Notes: generated from the letters alone by a model not told the origin. Shown: positions 45,281 through 56,203, counted from the stretch's first letter. The stretch is 64,000 nt of DNA from Robiginitomaculum sp. (GCA_021776635.1 JAJFFN010000024.1:36600-100599), one strand, 5' to 3'. Program-made: numbers and translations.

Positions 45281-46876
45281 ATGATTAGGAATACAAAAAA
45301 ATGTTTGTTTGTTGCTTGCTTGTACGGGCTTGCACATTTGCTGACTTTCGGAACACTTGCCAATGCGCAGAATACGCAGAATACGCCGACAAGCTTTCAA
45401 GCTTCGCGCCCCGTCGAGATATTGATGGCAAAACCTGCACAAACAGGGTCTTCTGAAAGCTTAGCCTTGTTTGAACAGGCAAAACGTTATCATGATGGGG
45501 ATAAAGTTGCTCAGGACTTAGTAAAAGCCCGAAAATTGTACCTTTTGGCTGCCCAAAAAGGAAGCAATGACGCTAAAGTAAATTTGGGATATTTATATTT
45601 CATGGGTGAGGGTGTTGCTCAAAGTTATGATGAGGCTCGCAAATGGTATTTAAGTGCTGCGCAAAACGGCAGTAAAGATGCGCAATTAAATTTGGCAATG
45701 ATTTACCAAAATGGTTTTGGTGTATTTAAAAATGAAACAAAAGCTCAATACTGGCGAACGTATGAACAATCACGGCAAATAACAAAAAAACCAGTTGTGA
45801 GACCAATAACACCAGTGGCCAAAAAGCCGACTATTGAGATTAAAACTGTTGTTCCACAACCAAAAACTAGCTTGGTAATAGCAAAGCAAGATGTTAAGCG
45901 TGATGTGCAACCAACAAAGTCAATTAAGCCTCAACCCAATATTTCTAAAACCGCAAGTGTTTCAAAAATCAATGAGCTTAAGCCAGATATAGACTATAAG
46001 GTTGGGCGTGTTACGAAGCTTGCCGAAATTAATTCTGCTGCAAGCATAAATGCGATAGAGCCCAATACCGCAATTTCTCAAAATGAGAGTGAAAACCACA
46101 AGCTAGAGGATGTCGAAATTTCGAACACGCATAGGGTAGCGAATACAATAGACCAAGTGCAGATACTTACAACATCGGCGCAAGATGGATTGGTTGAAAC
46201 AAAAGCCCCTTCAACTCTATCTAATGGCAAATCTTATCGATCGTCACCGACTGGGACATTGCGTAAGCGAACACGTTTAGGTGGTGCGAGCAATCAAGTT
46301 TTGCCACAATGGATAAGTAACTTAATTGCATGTATAATGCTGATATCTGTAATGTTTACCTGTGTCTGGTTTATTATCCAATATTCTAAAATTGGCAACC
46401 AAAAAAAGGCGCACGTTTTTGCGAGGGCTTTTTATGCCCATCATAGAGACCGCCTGCGTATAAATTATTTACATTACCCAGAAAAACATCGCAGGATTGA
46501 TAATATTGACGATTCATGGGCGGCTGTTTTATGTGTGCTAATGGTTAAATTTGCACAAAGCAAAAAGGACGAAGAATCTTTGGTTGGCATACAAAGTAGG
46601 GTGATTATCCAAGCTCTTGGCGAAAGCCCATTTAAAGCAAAACAATCCGTATTTCCTTTTGTAAAAAGTACGCAGCAAAGAATATTCGAAGATATTGAAG
46701 CACATGAGTGTAATTTTAATGGTACTGTAGAGAGAGAAGACGAAAAATTGATGAAGGAGATGTTGCAAGCTCCCGATATAGAAAAATCTACAGAGGTCAA
46801 ACTAATATCCGTAGACAATGAAAACCAAACTTCAATATTGAAAGAAACCCCTTCACCTTACATCGAAGACCTTTAA
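45281..46876 (+). CDS. Sel1-repeat protein with a transmembrane helix and unknown cytoplasmic domain
   Basis: A 531-residue protein. A signal peptide (MIRNTKKCLFVACLYGLAHL start, ending near ANAQN) leads to about three Sel1-like repeats (LYLLAAQKGSNDAKVNLGYL, WYLSAAQNGSKDAQLNLAMI, about 70-145). A long Lys/Pro/Thr-rich disordered linker (about 160-335) and a transmembrane helix (about 350-372) come next. The last part is a C-terminal helical domain of about 150 residues that I do not recognise. The ATG at 45281 is preferred over 45224 because it gives a clean signal peptide. Sel1 repeats usually bind partner proteins. Confidence 0.75.
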   Translation: MIRNTKKCLFVACLYGLAHLLTFGTLANAQNTQNTPTSFQASRPVEILMAKPAQTGSSESLALFEQAKRYHDGDKVAQDLVKARKLYLLAAQKGSNDAKVNLGYLYFMGEGVAQSYDEARKWYLSAAQNGSKDAQLNLAMIYQNGFGVFKNETKAQYWRTYEQSRQITKKPVVRPITPVAKKPTIEIKTVVPQPKTSLVIAKQDVKRDVQPTKSIKPQPNISKTASVSKINELKPDIDYKVGRVTKLAEINSAASINAIEPNTAISQNESENHKLEDVEISNTHRVANTIDQVQILTTSAQDGLVETKAPSTLSNGKSYRSSPTGTLRKRTRLGGASNQVLPQWISNLIACIMLISVMFTCVWFIIQYSKIGNQKKAHVFARAFYAHHRDRLRINYLHYPEKHRRIDNIDDSWAAVLCVLMVKFAQSKKDEESLVGIQSRVIIQALGESPFKAKQSVFPFVKSTQQRIFEDIEAHECNFNGTVEREDEKLMKEMLQAPDIEKSTEVKLISVDNENQTSILKETPSPYIEDL

Positions 46877-46969
46877 TTTATGTTTTTAAGAATTGACTGG
46901 ACAAAAATTCATTTGATAAATTATTCAATTCCCATAAAGGGCTAAGCTAACTTAGCTTTTAGGTACACA

Positions 46970-47701
46970 TTGCAACGATTTCAAAACATATTTAAAAACC
47001 GGAGTGCATTGTTTTGGATAATTGTTATTCAAATATTTGTGCTTGGAATCGTTACGCTTAGTATTGATTTTAAGCCTGCTTCTATTGCCAGTTGGTTTCA
47101 AACATTTGGCCAGTCAGTTTATGCTATTCCAGCAACTTTTGGTATTTACGTGCTTTCGGCATTTGTAAATGTTCCGCAATTAATGTTGCATACGGGTGTC
47201 GTATTGACATTTGGGCCAGTCATTGGATCATTGGTCGCCTGGATTGCAACTTTGATCTCGGCAAGTTTTAATTTTTGGCTTGGCCAAAGAATGGGTGCCG
47301 ACCGCATTAGTAAAATTAGTAGCGGAAATATGACTAAGGTTTTACGGCTTATAAGAAAACACGGTTTTTTAGCCAGTATGGGGGTTAGAATCGTGCCGAC
47401 AGGGCCATTTATACTGGTTAATATGGTGGCTGGCGTTACCCATATGAAGTTTTCACATTTTTTTGTAGGCACAGCAATCGGGATTATTCCAAAGATAGCC
47501 ATTGTTGTTTTTTTAAGCGAAGGCGTTAAAGCTACGGTGACGGGTAAGGGACCAATATATGTTGCTATAGTGGTTGCTATTGCACTGATATGGATGGGTA
47601 TAATTTATGCCACTGGTTCGCGGTTGAAACGTAAAATGGCAAATGACAATGAGGATGTGCAAATTAGCAGGGGAAAGACTGAAAAAAATACATCAAAATA
47701 G
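46970..47701 (+). CDS. TVP38/TMEM64 (VTT) family membrane protein
   Basis: A 243-residue DedA-like membrane protein with a VTT domain (about 60-185); LVAWIATLISASFNFWLGQR and GVRIVPTGPFILVNMVAGVT are the conserved parts. Six or so hydrophobic helices are visible. VTT proteins are linked to lipid scrambling or membrane homeostasis. No ATG fits the N-terminus; a TTG at 46970 is used and the start is uncertain. It precedes the mreB operon by about 150 bases. Confidence 0.82.
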   Translation: MQRFQNIFKNRSALFWIIVIQIFVLGIVTLSIDFKPASIASWFQTFGQSVYAIPATFGIYVLSAFVNVPQLMLHTGVVLTFGPVIGSLVAWIATLISASFNFWLGQRMGADRISKISSGNMTKVLRLIRKHGFLASMGVRIVPTGPFILVNMVAGVTHMKFSHFFVGTAIGIIPKIAIVVFLSEGVKATVTGKGPIYVAIVVAIALIWMGIIYATGSRLKRKMANDNEDVQISRGKTEKNTSK

Positions 47702-47812
47702 CTGTGTTTTATGTTTACAGTCTTGCTTTTATGCAACACTCCGCCCATTAACTGTCTGAATCATTTTTATTTTGTGAGTGCTTTCAAAATGCTGATATTT
47801 GTTCTTGGCTAG

Positions 47813-48889
<1,077 letters not shown>

Positions 48890-48937
48890 TTCCATAATTT
48901 CTTACTTGTATAAACGTATGAATGTCAGGAAGAGGAT

Positions 48938-49849
48938 ATGAGCAAAAGCGGCTATAACGGTCCGCAACGTCGTCGAATTTCTCGGCGTAGTATCGCTTTT
49001 ACCCTCATTTTCATTAGTATTGTTGTGTTACTAGCAGACCGCCAGCAACGTTCTATGCTAGCATCTGGCCGTTTGACGACGGATAATATTAGCTCGAAAA
49101 TTATTGGTTTTATTGCGACGCCAATACGTGGCCTCGAATCCTTGTTTGTTGAAGCTGGTAATAGAAAAAATGCTTATAAGGAAAACGTAAAACTCAAGGC
49201 GGAAATAGAAAGGCTGAAAAACATAGAGAACACAGTTTTTGATTTACAGTTACGCATCAAACGATTTGAGGAAATGCTGGATATAGAAAGCTCTTCTTAT
49301 CTACCCGAGACAAAATTTATTGCGAGAACAGTCAGTGAGAGTAAAGGGCCGTTTGTTCACTCTGCCTTGATTGACATTGGTATCAACAAGGACATAAAAG
49401 TTGGATATTCGGTTATGACAACCGAGGGATTATATGGCCATATTATTCAAACCGGTTCAGTCTCTGCGCGCGTTCTTCTGCTTAATGATTTAAACAGCCG
49501 AATATCCGTTATGTCACAGCGATCGCGCGGACGAGCGATACTTGTCGGAAATAACACCAAAAGCCCAAAACTCTCTTATGTATCAAATGAGATAGATTGG
49601 CGGGAAGGTGACCGTGTAATTACTTCTGGTGATGGGGGCGTACTGCCAAGTGGTTTACCTATAGGTACAATAAGTTTGAATAAGAACGGTAACCGTGAAG
49701 TTGATTTGTTTTACTTAAAAGAACCAGTTGATTGGGTGTGGGTGTACCCATTTACGCCCATTCCGGCACCCGAAAACTCTTTACCTGAAAACGCAAATGC
49801 GCAAGGCGATGTAACACCTGATAACATTGTACAAAAGGCGACTGAATGA
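48938..49849 (+). CDS. mreC: Rod-shape determining protein MreC
   Basis: A 303-residue bitopic inner-membrane protein linking MreB filaments to periplasmic wall enzymes. A basic cytoplasmic tail, one transmembrane helix (about 20-38), a coiled coil (about 70-110) and two beta-barrel domains (SYSVMTTEGLYGHI at about 150-270) are in the usual order. Its stop overlaps mreD (ATGA). The C-terminal tail after about 275 is proline/glutamate-rich and variable. Confidence 0.95.
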   Translation: MSKSGYNGPQRRRISRRSIAFTLIFISIVVLLADRQQRSMLASGRLTTDNISSKIIGFIATPIRGLESLFVEAGNRKNAYKENVKLKAEIERLKNIENTVFDLQLRIKRFEEMLDIESSSYLPETKFIARTVSESKGPFVHSALIDIGINKDIKVGYSVMTTEGLYGHIIQTGSVSARVLLLNDLNSRISVMSQRSRGRAILVGNNTKSPKLSYVSNEIDWREGDRVITSGDGGVLPSGLPIGTISLNKNGNREVDLFYLKEPVDWVWVYPFTPIPAPENSLPENANAQGDVTPDNIVQKATE

Positions 49850-50364
49850 CAGACCAAAAGACAGTTAGCCAAACCCAATCATTTTCTTTAGCTTTACAAG
49901 GTTTTCTTGCCGGTATCATAATTGTTTTTCTCTCTTTGTTGAGCTTAGATTTAGGCATTTTGCACTTTGGGTTTAGTTTTTTGCCCGTCTTCATTATTTA
50001 TTTTTGGCCGTGCGCGGCATCTTATACGTGGTCTTTGTTTTTTATTTTTTTACTGGGTATGTATTACGATATAGCAAGTGCCAATCCATTAGGGATATGG
50101 ACTTTGACTTTTCTAATTCTATTTATGACTTTAGACGGAGTACCTAAGAGTAAAAGCGGACTTGGCATAACAATTATTGAATTTTCTTTATGTGTTATGT
50201 TTAGTGCCATCGTTGCATTTCTATTTGGTTGGCTTTCCTTGGGTAGGCCCCCACAAATAGTTACACTTTTTGGAAATGCTGTTGCTAGCATTGTTGTATT
50301 CCCCATTTTTTATTGGCTGCGTAGTTTGTTTGTTACAATACGTAGCCCTTCCATGAGCTTGTGA
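49846..50364 (+). CDS. mreD: Rod-shape determining protein MreD
   Basis: A 172-residue integral membrane protein with about five transmembrane helices, the third member of the elongasome core. Sequence similarity in MreD is weak in general, and the call depends on position between mreC and mrdA and on topology (DIASANPLGIWTLTFLILF is typical). Four-base overlaps on both sides indicate strict translational coupling. Confidence 0.9.
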   Translation: MTDQKTVSQTQSFSLALQGFLAGIIIVFLSLLSLDLGILHFGFSFLPVFIIYFWPCAASYTWSLFFIFLLGMYYDIASANPLGIWTLTFLILFMTLDGVPKSKSGLGITIIEFSLCVMFSAIVAFLFGWLSLGRPPQIVTLFGNAVASIVVFPIFYWLRSLFVTIRSPSMSL

Positions 50365-50366
50365 GA

Positions 50367-52220
50367 ATGAAAAAAAACGATGACATAGCAAATATGATAA
50401 GTAGGCGCTCAACTTTGATTGGTTTAGTTGGATTAGGAGCCTATTCAGTATTGGCAACAAGGTTGTATTATTTACAGGTTACAAAAGCAGAAAATTACAA
50501 AGTATTATCAGATAAAAATAGATTTAATTTCAACACTATAGTACCAGAGCGCGGCAAAATCTTAGATAGATTTGGTACCCCTTTGGCGACTAACAAACAG
50601 GACTTTCGTTTAGTGCTTGTACCAGAGCGGGTAAATAGCATCGATTTGGCCTTACAGAAGATTGACAAAATATTACCGCTAAGTACGGCAAAGAAAAAAC
50701 ATATTAAAAATGAAATTAGCAGAGAAGCTAAATTTATTCCTGTGCTTATTGATGAGCATATCAAATGGCCTGTTTTTTCGAAGCTAAATATTAGCCTACC
50801 GGATTTGCCAGGCGCAATCCCTATCGAAGGTAAGAGCCGACATTATCCTTACGGAGGTGTTTTTGCTCATGTATTAGGATATGTAGGCAAGCCAAATTCA
50901 GCGGCACTTGAAAAAGAAAAAGATACTTTACTACGTCAACCAGCGTTTCGAATGGGGAAAACGGGGATTGAACAGTCTCACGATAAAAAATTGCGCGGCA
51001 GTGCAGGACGTCAAAAGGTTGAGGTCAATTCAGTTGGTCGCACTGTTCATGAATGGGATATTGATAAAATTCCTGCCGCTACGGGTAAAGACGTGTGGCT
51101 TACATTGGATAGTGAATTGCAAACTTATGCTGCTTCCTTATTTGGTGAAGAAAGCGGAGGTGCTGCCGTTATAGATGTTTTTACAGGTGAGCTTCGCACA
51201 TTACTATCAATGCCAACCTTTGATGGTAATCTTTTTGTTATGGGGTTAACGAACAAGCAATTTAAGAAACTTGATACTGACCCACGCAGGCCACAATTTA
51301 ACAAAGTCATCGGGGGTGGTTACCCTCCGGCCTCTACTTTTAAAATGGCCGTTATGTTGGCGGCTTTAGAACATAAAATACTTAAGCCTAAAGATAAAAT
51401 TCGTTGTACGGGGAAAGTTCATGTCGGCAACAGGGATTTTCATTGTTGGTATCCTAGAGGGCATGGCTTAATGAATATGCATTCTGCCTTGAAACATTCG
51501 TGTGATGTTTATTTTTATGAGATTATTCAAAGACTTGGCATGGAAAAAGTAAAGCCATTTGCCGAGAAATTGGGCTTAGGGCAAACATACCAACTTGGGC
51601 TTGGCGGACAGGCCAAAGGTGTTGTACCTGTTCCACAATGGAAATTAGATAAGATTGGAAATAGCTGGCGGACAGGGGATTCGTTGAACGCCACAATTGG
51701 TCAAGGATATGTATTAAGCACACCTCTTCAGCTTGCCGTAATGGCAGCGCGTATAGCAAATGGTGAAAACGCCGTGTCTCCTTTTATTGTTGTTGGTGAA
51801 AATTCTCCGGCGCAAAAACCACTGGGAATTAATCCTGATCATTTACTAATAGTTCAAAAAGCAATGTATGCAGTTTGTGAGGAGCCAGGCGGAACGGCAT
51901 ATAAGCATGACGGCTTAGGCATTCCCGGTGTTAAAATGGCTGGCAAGACGGGAACAGGTCAAGTCCGCGGTATATCTGCTGCTGAGCGATTAACAGGTGT
52001 ATTAAAAAATAAAATATTACCATGGAAATTACGCGACCATTCAATTTTTGTCGGATATGCACCCTATGAAAATCCGCGTTTTGCTGCCTGTGTATTAGTA
52101 GAACACGGCGGTTCTGGTGCCAAAAAAGCGGCAAATATTTGCCGCAAAATATTAGGCCGAGCACTAGAACGCGACGGCGTTAGTGGTAAAAACATGCAAG
52201 TTGAAGTGAGTGGCAATTAA
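50367..52220 (+). CDS. mrdA: Penicillin-binding protein 2 (MrdA), elongasome transpeptidase
   Basis: A 617-residue class B PBP that crosslinks peptidoglycan during elongation. One N-terminal transmembrane helix (about 16-36) is followed by the dimerisation/pedestal domain (about 50-235) and the transpeptidase with active-site serine in PASTFKMAV (Ser325 of the GTG-started form), SCDVYFYE as the SxN equivalent, and KTGTGQVRG. The ATG at 50367 is chosen, though a GTG at 50361 inside the mreD overlap is possible. rodA follows by one base. Confidence 0.95.
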   Translation: MKKNDDIANMISRRSTLIGLVGLGAYSVLATRLYYLQVTKAENYKVLSDKNRFNFNTIVPERGKILDRFGTPLATNKQDFRLVLVPERVNSIDLALQKIDKILPLSTAKKKHIKNEISREAKFIPVLIDEHIKWPVFSKLNISLPDLPGAIPIEGKSRHYPYGGVFAHVLGYVGKPNSAALEKEKDTLLRQPAFRMGKTGIEQSHDKKLRGSAGRQKVEVNSVGRTVHEWDIDKIPAATGKDVWLTLDSELQTYAASLFGEESGGAAVIDVFTGELRTLLSMPTFDGNLFVMGLTNKQFKKLDTDPRRPQFNKVIGGGYPPASTFKMAVMLAALEHKILKPKDKIRCTGKVHVGNRDFHCWYPRGHGLMNMHSALKHSCDVYFYEIIQRLGMEKVKPFAEKLGLGQTYQLGLGGQAKGVVPVPQWKLDKIGNSWRTGDSLNATIGQGYVLSTPLQLAVMAARIANGENAVSPFIVVGENSPAQKPLGINPDHLLIVQKAMYAVCEEPGGTAYKHDGLGIPGVKMAGKTGTGQVRGISAAERLTGVLKNKILPWKLRDHSIFVGYAPYENPRFAACVLVEHGGSGAKKAANICRKILGRALERDGVSGKNMQVEVSGN

Positions 52221-53359
52221 TGCGTAGTCATGTGACCCATAGAACACTTTTTGCTAAATTAGCTGACATAAATTGGTTGTTACCCGTATTGATTTTTCTC
52301 ATCGGTATGATTGGTGTTGCAACTATTTTTTCTGCTACGGGTGGCGGCTGGGAATTAGGCGCTAAGCAGCATTTTGTTCGTTTAATGGTCGGCCTGCTGT
52401 TTATGGTTTTAATCGCATTAACAGATATAAGACTTTGGTATACAATGGCTTACCCAGGTTTTATTTTTGCCTTAGTATTATTGTTGGGCGTTGAGTTTGC
52501 GGGGGTATCCGTGAACGGTTCGCAACGTTGGCTTGATTTAGGTTTTGTCCGTATTCAACCTTCAGAACTCATGAAGCTTGCCGCTGCTTTAGCCTTGGCA
52601 CGTTTCTATCACGATTTACCCAATTGGCGCGTTTCAAGCCCCATTGGTATTCTTGGTGCATTAATCATTGTGTTTATTCCGGTATCTTTGATTTTACATC
52701 AACCAGATTTAGGGACAAGTATCATGCTAGCGGCCTCTGGCATTGCTGTCATCTTTTTAGCCGGTATAAATTGGCGTGTGATACTAAGTGCCGTAACTGT
52801 GGCTGCATTTGCTATACCGATTTTCTTTATGTACGGTCTAAAAGAGTACCAAAGGGCACGTATTTTAACTTTTCTAGACCCTGAACGTGATCCTACAGGC
52901 GCAAGTTACCACATAATACAATCAAAAATAGCCTTAGGCAGCGGAGGATTTAGCGGTAAAGGATTTATGCAAGGTACGCAGGCTGCACTGAATTATGTAC
53001 CTGAAAATCGTACCGATTTTATCTTCACAGTTATTGGTGAGGAGTTTGGATTAATCGGTGGGCTAAGCACTATGGCATTATATATACTCGTCATAGGGGT
53101 TTGTTTTTGGATGGCTGGAAAAATAAAACAGATGTTTTCAAGATTGTTAATTCTGGGTTTAGCCATAACATTTTCGCTATATGTATTGATTAATTTAGCG
53201 ATGGTGATGGGATTAGCACCGGTCGTTGGTGTGCCATTGCCATTAATTTCTTATGGCGGTACCGTCATGATGACCGTGCTCGCTGGATTTGGTATCATCC
53301 TGTCAGCACATTTGCATAGAGAAACAGAGCTGCCACGCGGATCTGGCTTGTTATTATAG
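52220..53359 (+). CDS. rodA: Peptidoglycan glycosyltransferase RodA
   Basis: A 379-residue SEDS-family polymerase with about ten transmembrane helices that works with MrdA. Conserved SEDS elements are RWLDLGFVRIQPSELMKLA, LHQPDLGTSIMLAASGIAV and ENRTDFIFTVIGEEFGLIGG. The start overlaps the last base of mrdA, and the gene ends the elongasome operon. The final loop GLAPVVGVPLPLISYGGTVM is typical. Confidence 0.96.
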   Translation: MRSHVTHRTLFAKLADINWLLPVLIFLIGMIGVATIFSATGGGWELGAKQHFVRLMVGLLFMVLIALTDIRLWYTMAYPGFIFALVLLLGVEFAGVSVNGSQRWLDLGFVRIQPSELMKLAAALALARFYHDLPNWRVSSPIGILGALIIVFIPVSLILHQPDLGTSIMLAASGIAVIFLAGINWRVILSAVTVAAFAIPIFFMYGLKEYQRARILTFLDPERDPTGASYHIIQSKIALGSGGFSGKGFMQGTQAALNYVPENRTDFIFTVIGEEFGLIGGLSTMALYILVIGVCFWMAGKIKQMFSRLLILGLAITFSLYVLINLAMVMGLAPVVGVPLPLISYGGTVMMTVLAGFGIILSAHLHRETELPRGSGLLL

Positions 53360-53371
53360 AAAAGGTATAAG

Positions 53372-54628
53372 ATGAGACATTATTTACTCGCATTCGTTTC
53401 GGTTTTTTTTGTTGCTGCCTGTACAACATTGACACCAGTCTCAACAATTAAGCACACAACGCCTGAACCAATCGTTATTATGGTTGGCATTGATGGCCTT
53501 CGTTGGGATGCTCTAGACAGGTATGATGCGCCGACACTCGACGGCCTTGTAAAAGAGGGCGTAAGGGCAGTGTCTATGACACCTGTCATGCCGTCCAAAA
53601 CCTTTGTGAATTTTTACGCGTTGGCAACGGGTCTTTATGCGGACAGTACAGGCATTACTGGTAATTTACCGTATTCCAAAGAACATGATGCCGTAATGGG
53701 GCGAGATATGCACGGTGAAACGCGTTGGTGGGGCGGTGAGCCAATATGGGTTACGGCGGAAAAACAAGGTGTCAAAACTGCTGCGATGTTTTGGCTTGGG
53801 TCTGAAGCAAAAATCAATGGGAAACGGCCAAATCACTGGATGCCTTATGAGCACAATAAACTACATAAGGAACGTGTGGATCAAGTCTTGGAATGGCTTG
53901 CTTTGCCCGAATCTGAACGTCCACGACTTCTTACGATTTATTTTTCAGACGTGGACTCTGCAGGGCATAGATACGGCCCAGAAACACCAGAAGTAGGAAA
54001 TGCGCTTACAAAAGTCGATGGTAGTTTAGCTGACCTACGGGCCGGAATTGAAAAACTTGGCTTAACAAGCAGAGTAAACCTAGTCGTCGTTTCCGATCAT
54101 GGTATGACCAAAATTGATCCAGAATTCATGATTTATCTTGATGATTATATTAGCATGGATAAATTATTTATACCGTCGTTCCATTCACAGGCTGGTCCGC
54201 ATTCAGATCCTTTTGTCCATATATTTGTAAAAGAAGGTGCGAATGTGGACGAAGTATATACAGGTCTGAAAAATGCTCACAAAGGCATGCAAGTTTATAA
54301 ACGTGAAGATATTCCTGCAGATTGGCATTTAAACAATCCGGATAGAACAGGGGATATCTTTGCCGTAGCTGATGCTGGCGGCATGATATTTGTCCGCGAC
54401 CTCACCTCAACTTATAAATATCCTGCGACTGGTATGCATGGATATGACCGTTTCGATCAAGATATGCAGGCAACATTTATAGCCGCTGGGCCCAATTTCA
54501 AAAAAGGTATGAAGGTAAAACCAATAGAAAACGTAGAAGTTTACGGCATTATTGCCCGTGTACTTGGTATTAAGCCTGCAAACACAGACGGAAATATTAA
54601 AAATGTTGAATATTTTATGGTGCCATAA
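53372..54628 (+). CDS. Ectonucleotide pyrophosphatase/phosphodiesterase-like lipoprotein
   Basis: A 418-residue alkaline-phosphatase-superfamily protein. Its N-terminus has a lipobox (FFVAAC, Cys around residue 17), so it is probably an anchored periplasmic lipoprotein. The ENPP-type nucleophile threonine sits in MPSKTFVNFYALATG, metal ligands in IMVGIDGLRWDALDR, SDVDSAGHRYGP and VVSDHGMTKI. Relatives cleave nucleotide phosphodiesters or lysophospholipids. It follows rodA by 12 bases but is functionally separate from cell-shape genes, as far as can be told. Confidence 0.88.
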   Translation: MRHYLLAFVSVFFVAACTTLTPVSTIKHTTPEPIVIMVGIDGLRWDALDRYDAPTLDGLVKEGVRAVSMTPVMPSKTFVNFYALATGLYADSTGITGNLPYSKEHDAVMGRDMHGETRWWGGEPIWVTAEKQGVKTAAMFWLGSEAKINGKRPNHWMPYEHNKLHKERVDQVLEWLALPESERPRLLTIYFSDVDSAGHRYGPETPEVGNALTKVDGSLADLRAGIEKLGLTSRVNLVVVSDHGMTKIDPEFMIYLDDYISMDKLFIPSFHSQAGPHSDPFVHIFVKEGANVDEVYTGLKNAHKGMQVYKREDIPADWHLNNPDRTGDIFAVADAGGMIFVRDLTSTYKYPATGMHGYDRFDQDMQATFIAAGPNFKKGMKVKPIENVEVYGIIARVLGIKPANTDGNIKNVEYFMVP

Positions 54629-54781
54629 ATAAGGCTTAGAACCTAGGTTCAGGATATAATAATTACATCCATTCTGTTGCTAATAACCGTTTCTGGAGCA
54701 AGGAAATCTGTCGCAGGACTAGCCAAGCTAATTCAAGACGGGTTTTCGCCGAACCAGGGACGGTTATGACCAACCCGTAGG

Positions 54782-54878
54782 GCTCTTCCTAAGTGTTTCC
54801 TAATTGCGTTGCAAGCCCTTGAAAGTGATTGGCACTTCCTGCGGCTTTGCGCCTGCTCAAAAAACACTTAGAAAGAGC
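54782..54878. repeat. Large imperfect hairpin element downstream of the phosphodiesterase gene
   Basis: Arms GCTCTTCCTAAGTGTTT (54782-54798) and AAACACTTAGAAAGAGC (54862-54878) pair at 16 of 17 positions around a 63-base loop that itself contains a small AAGTG/CACTT stem. The interval 54629-54907 has no supportable gene. The element could be a terminator, a small non-autonomous repeat, or the end of an old insertion; it marks the start of the accessory region. Confidence 0.6.
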
Positions 54879-54907
54879 AGAATTAATGGAGTTAATAGGT
54901 CCTGACC

Positions 54908-55546
54908 CTATGCTTTTAAATATTCCAGTTCCTGCTTCTTTAGCCGTCCAGGTCGAATATTTGAAATATATGCCCATCCGCCTACAAGAACACCAGTTAT
55001 AGAAGAACAAACTGCCCATGCCATTTCTCGTAAATTACTATCAGCAAGCCAGCCTGGTACATCCCCACCTTTTTCTGTTGAAAATGGAATGAGCCCTCTG
55101 AATAGATCGATTGTATTGTTGCCCATCAGGAATTTAATGCCCTCACTTAATAGGGCAATAACAAATAGTGATTTTGCAATGAAACCAACAATATTTTCAA
55201 CTTTACTTCGCTCAGCACCCAATATTTTTAATAAAGTGGCAATCAATCGCGCAATTCCCCAGACCGCGGCTAAATTTAACAGCAAGTTAAAGTCCTGTGC
55301 CATTTTAGTATTGGCAATGGCCTGGATTATGAAATTGGGCAAAGGTACATTAGCCACAATTTCTACTAGGTTTGGTAATATATCTATAATTTTTCTTGCA
55401 GCGAAAGCTAAGATTGATGCAATATTTTTAACAATTCCGAGGTTTTCAAAAATAACAGCGATAAAAGAAATAGCGGCAATCCATTCTATGATTTTTGCAA
55501 CATTTCGAAACGTATTCCGAACAGGTTTTCCAAGATTTTCAGTCAT
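54908..55546 (-). CDS. Predicted multi-pass membrane protein of unknown function
   Basis: A 212-residue protein I cannot assign to a family. It has a hydrophilic start, then several hydrophobic helices (about 15-35, 42-60, 75-115, 130-155) and, after a loop, one more (about 180-205). The ATG complementing 55544-55546 (MTENLGKP) is chosen because AGGGGGA sits 6 bases upstream. It stands alone at the edge of the accessory region. The C-terminus ends in a short basic RPGRLKKQELEYLKA tail on the cytoplasmic side. Confidence 0.6.
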   Translation of the reverse strand: MTENLGKPVRNTFRNVAKIIEWIAAISFIAVIFENLGIVKNIASILAFAARKIIDILPNLVEIVANVPLPNFIIQAIANTKMAQDFNLLLNLAAVWGIARLIATLLKILGAERSKVENIVGFIAKSLFVIALLSEGIKFLMGNNTIDLFRGLIPFSTEKGGDVPGWLADSNLREMAWAVCSSITGVLVGGWAYISNIRPGRLKKQELEYLKA

Positions 55547-55570
55547 ATAAAATCCCCCTAAAATTCCCAT

Positions 55571-55852
55571 CCAACCTATATTAAGTTATTAAAAAAACAA
55601 TAGCGGGTTCTCGCCAAGGAGGCGATATAGGTCTATGAATGCCCGCAATAGGGGAAAACTACTAATAAAATAACGCAGTGCGCAGTCTTGCGGGCACTGT
55701 TTTGCTCAAATTTTCTTTGTTAAATAGGGAATTTACTGGGAAAATTAGCGTTTACCGATAATTTTGGGTTTTATACGCACAAACACATAGAAAACACAGT
55801 GTTATTTAGTGAGTTACCTAAAAAACAACAGGGAAATTTCAGGTAAAAATAG
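55571..55852. other. Intergenic stretch without recognisable genes
   Basis: About 280 AT-rich bases between the membrane protein start and the repeat module. No start codon with a ribosome binding site leads to an open frame of useful length on either strand. The last part, TTTCAGGTAAAAAT, recurs as ATTCAGGTAAAAAC ahead of the second repeat module (58157-58170), so the homology between the two modules begins slightly upstream of their fully identical part. Confidence 0.5.
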
Positions 55853-56108
55853 GGTGGGCCAGAAGTGGGCCAGGTGATGCAAAAATAGCGCCCTCCAAAA
55901 TTAAAAAAGTGGCCCACAAAGCCCTAAAGGACTTCCTTTGGTCGTAGATGGTGCCCTGAGCGTAGCAGCCCAAGACTACTTCCTACGGGCGCGTGGAAAT
56001 GCCCTTAGGGTATAAAACAAGGCGTTAGCCTGCGAGTGGGCCAGAATGGCGTTTCGCTCGCTGTGAGCGGCATCGCCGCGATCAAGTCCCCTTGGGGGAT
56101 ATCTTGCT
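55853..56108. repeat. Repeat module A, downstream of the RHS/lipoprotein cassette
   Basis: A module shared with 58218-58449. A 97-base block (55853-55949) is identical in both copies, and a 51-base block (56058-56108, ending GGGGGATATCTTGCT) is also identical. Between them, shared pieces such as AAAACAAGGCGTTAGCC are rearranged. Several GC-rich inverted repeats, for example GGCCCAC/GTGGGCC, run through it. In each case it follows the small gene after an RHS cassette on the minus strand, so it probably was copied together with the cassette. Confidence 0.85.
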
Positions 56109-56203
56109 AACCATCCATTACGTCCCATTTTCCGATTGTCTCCACAACTCTCACTAAAATTAAGCTCTTGCTGAAGATCGTATCTTTAACTTTCCTTGGT
56201 GCG

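Noticed and set aside
54640..54780. Open plus-strand stretch with protein-like composition (WSKEICRRTSQANSRRVF)
   Set aside because: There is no start codon with a ribosome binding site and no family was recognised; the reverse strand is as plausible. Insufficient for a gene call.
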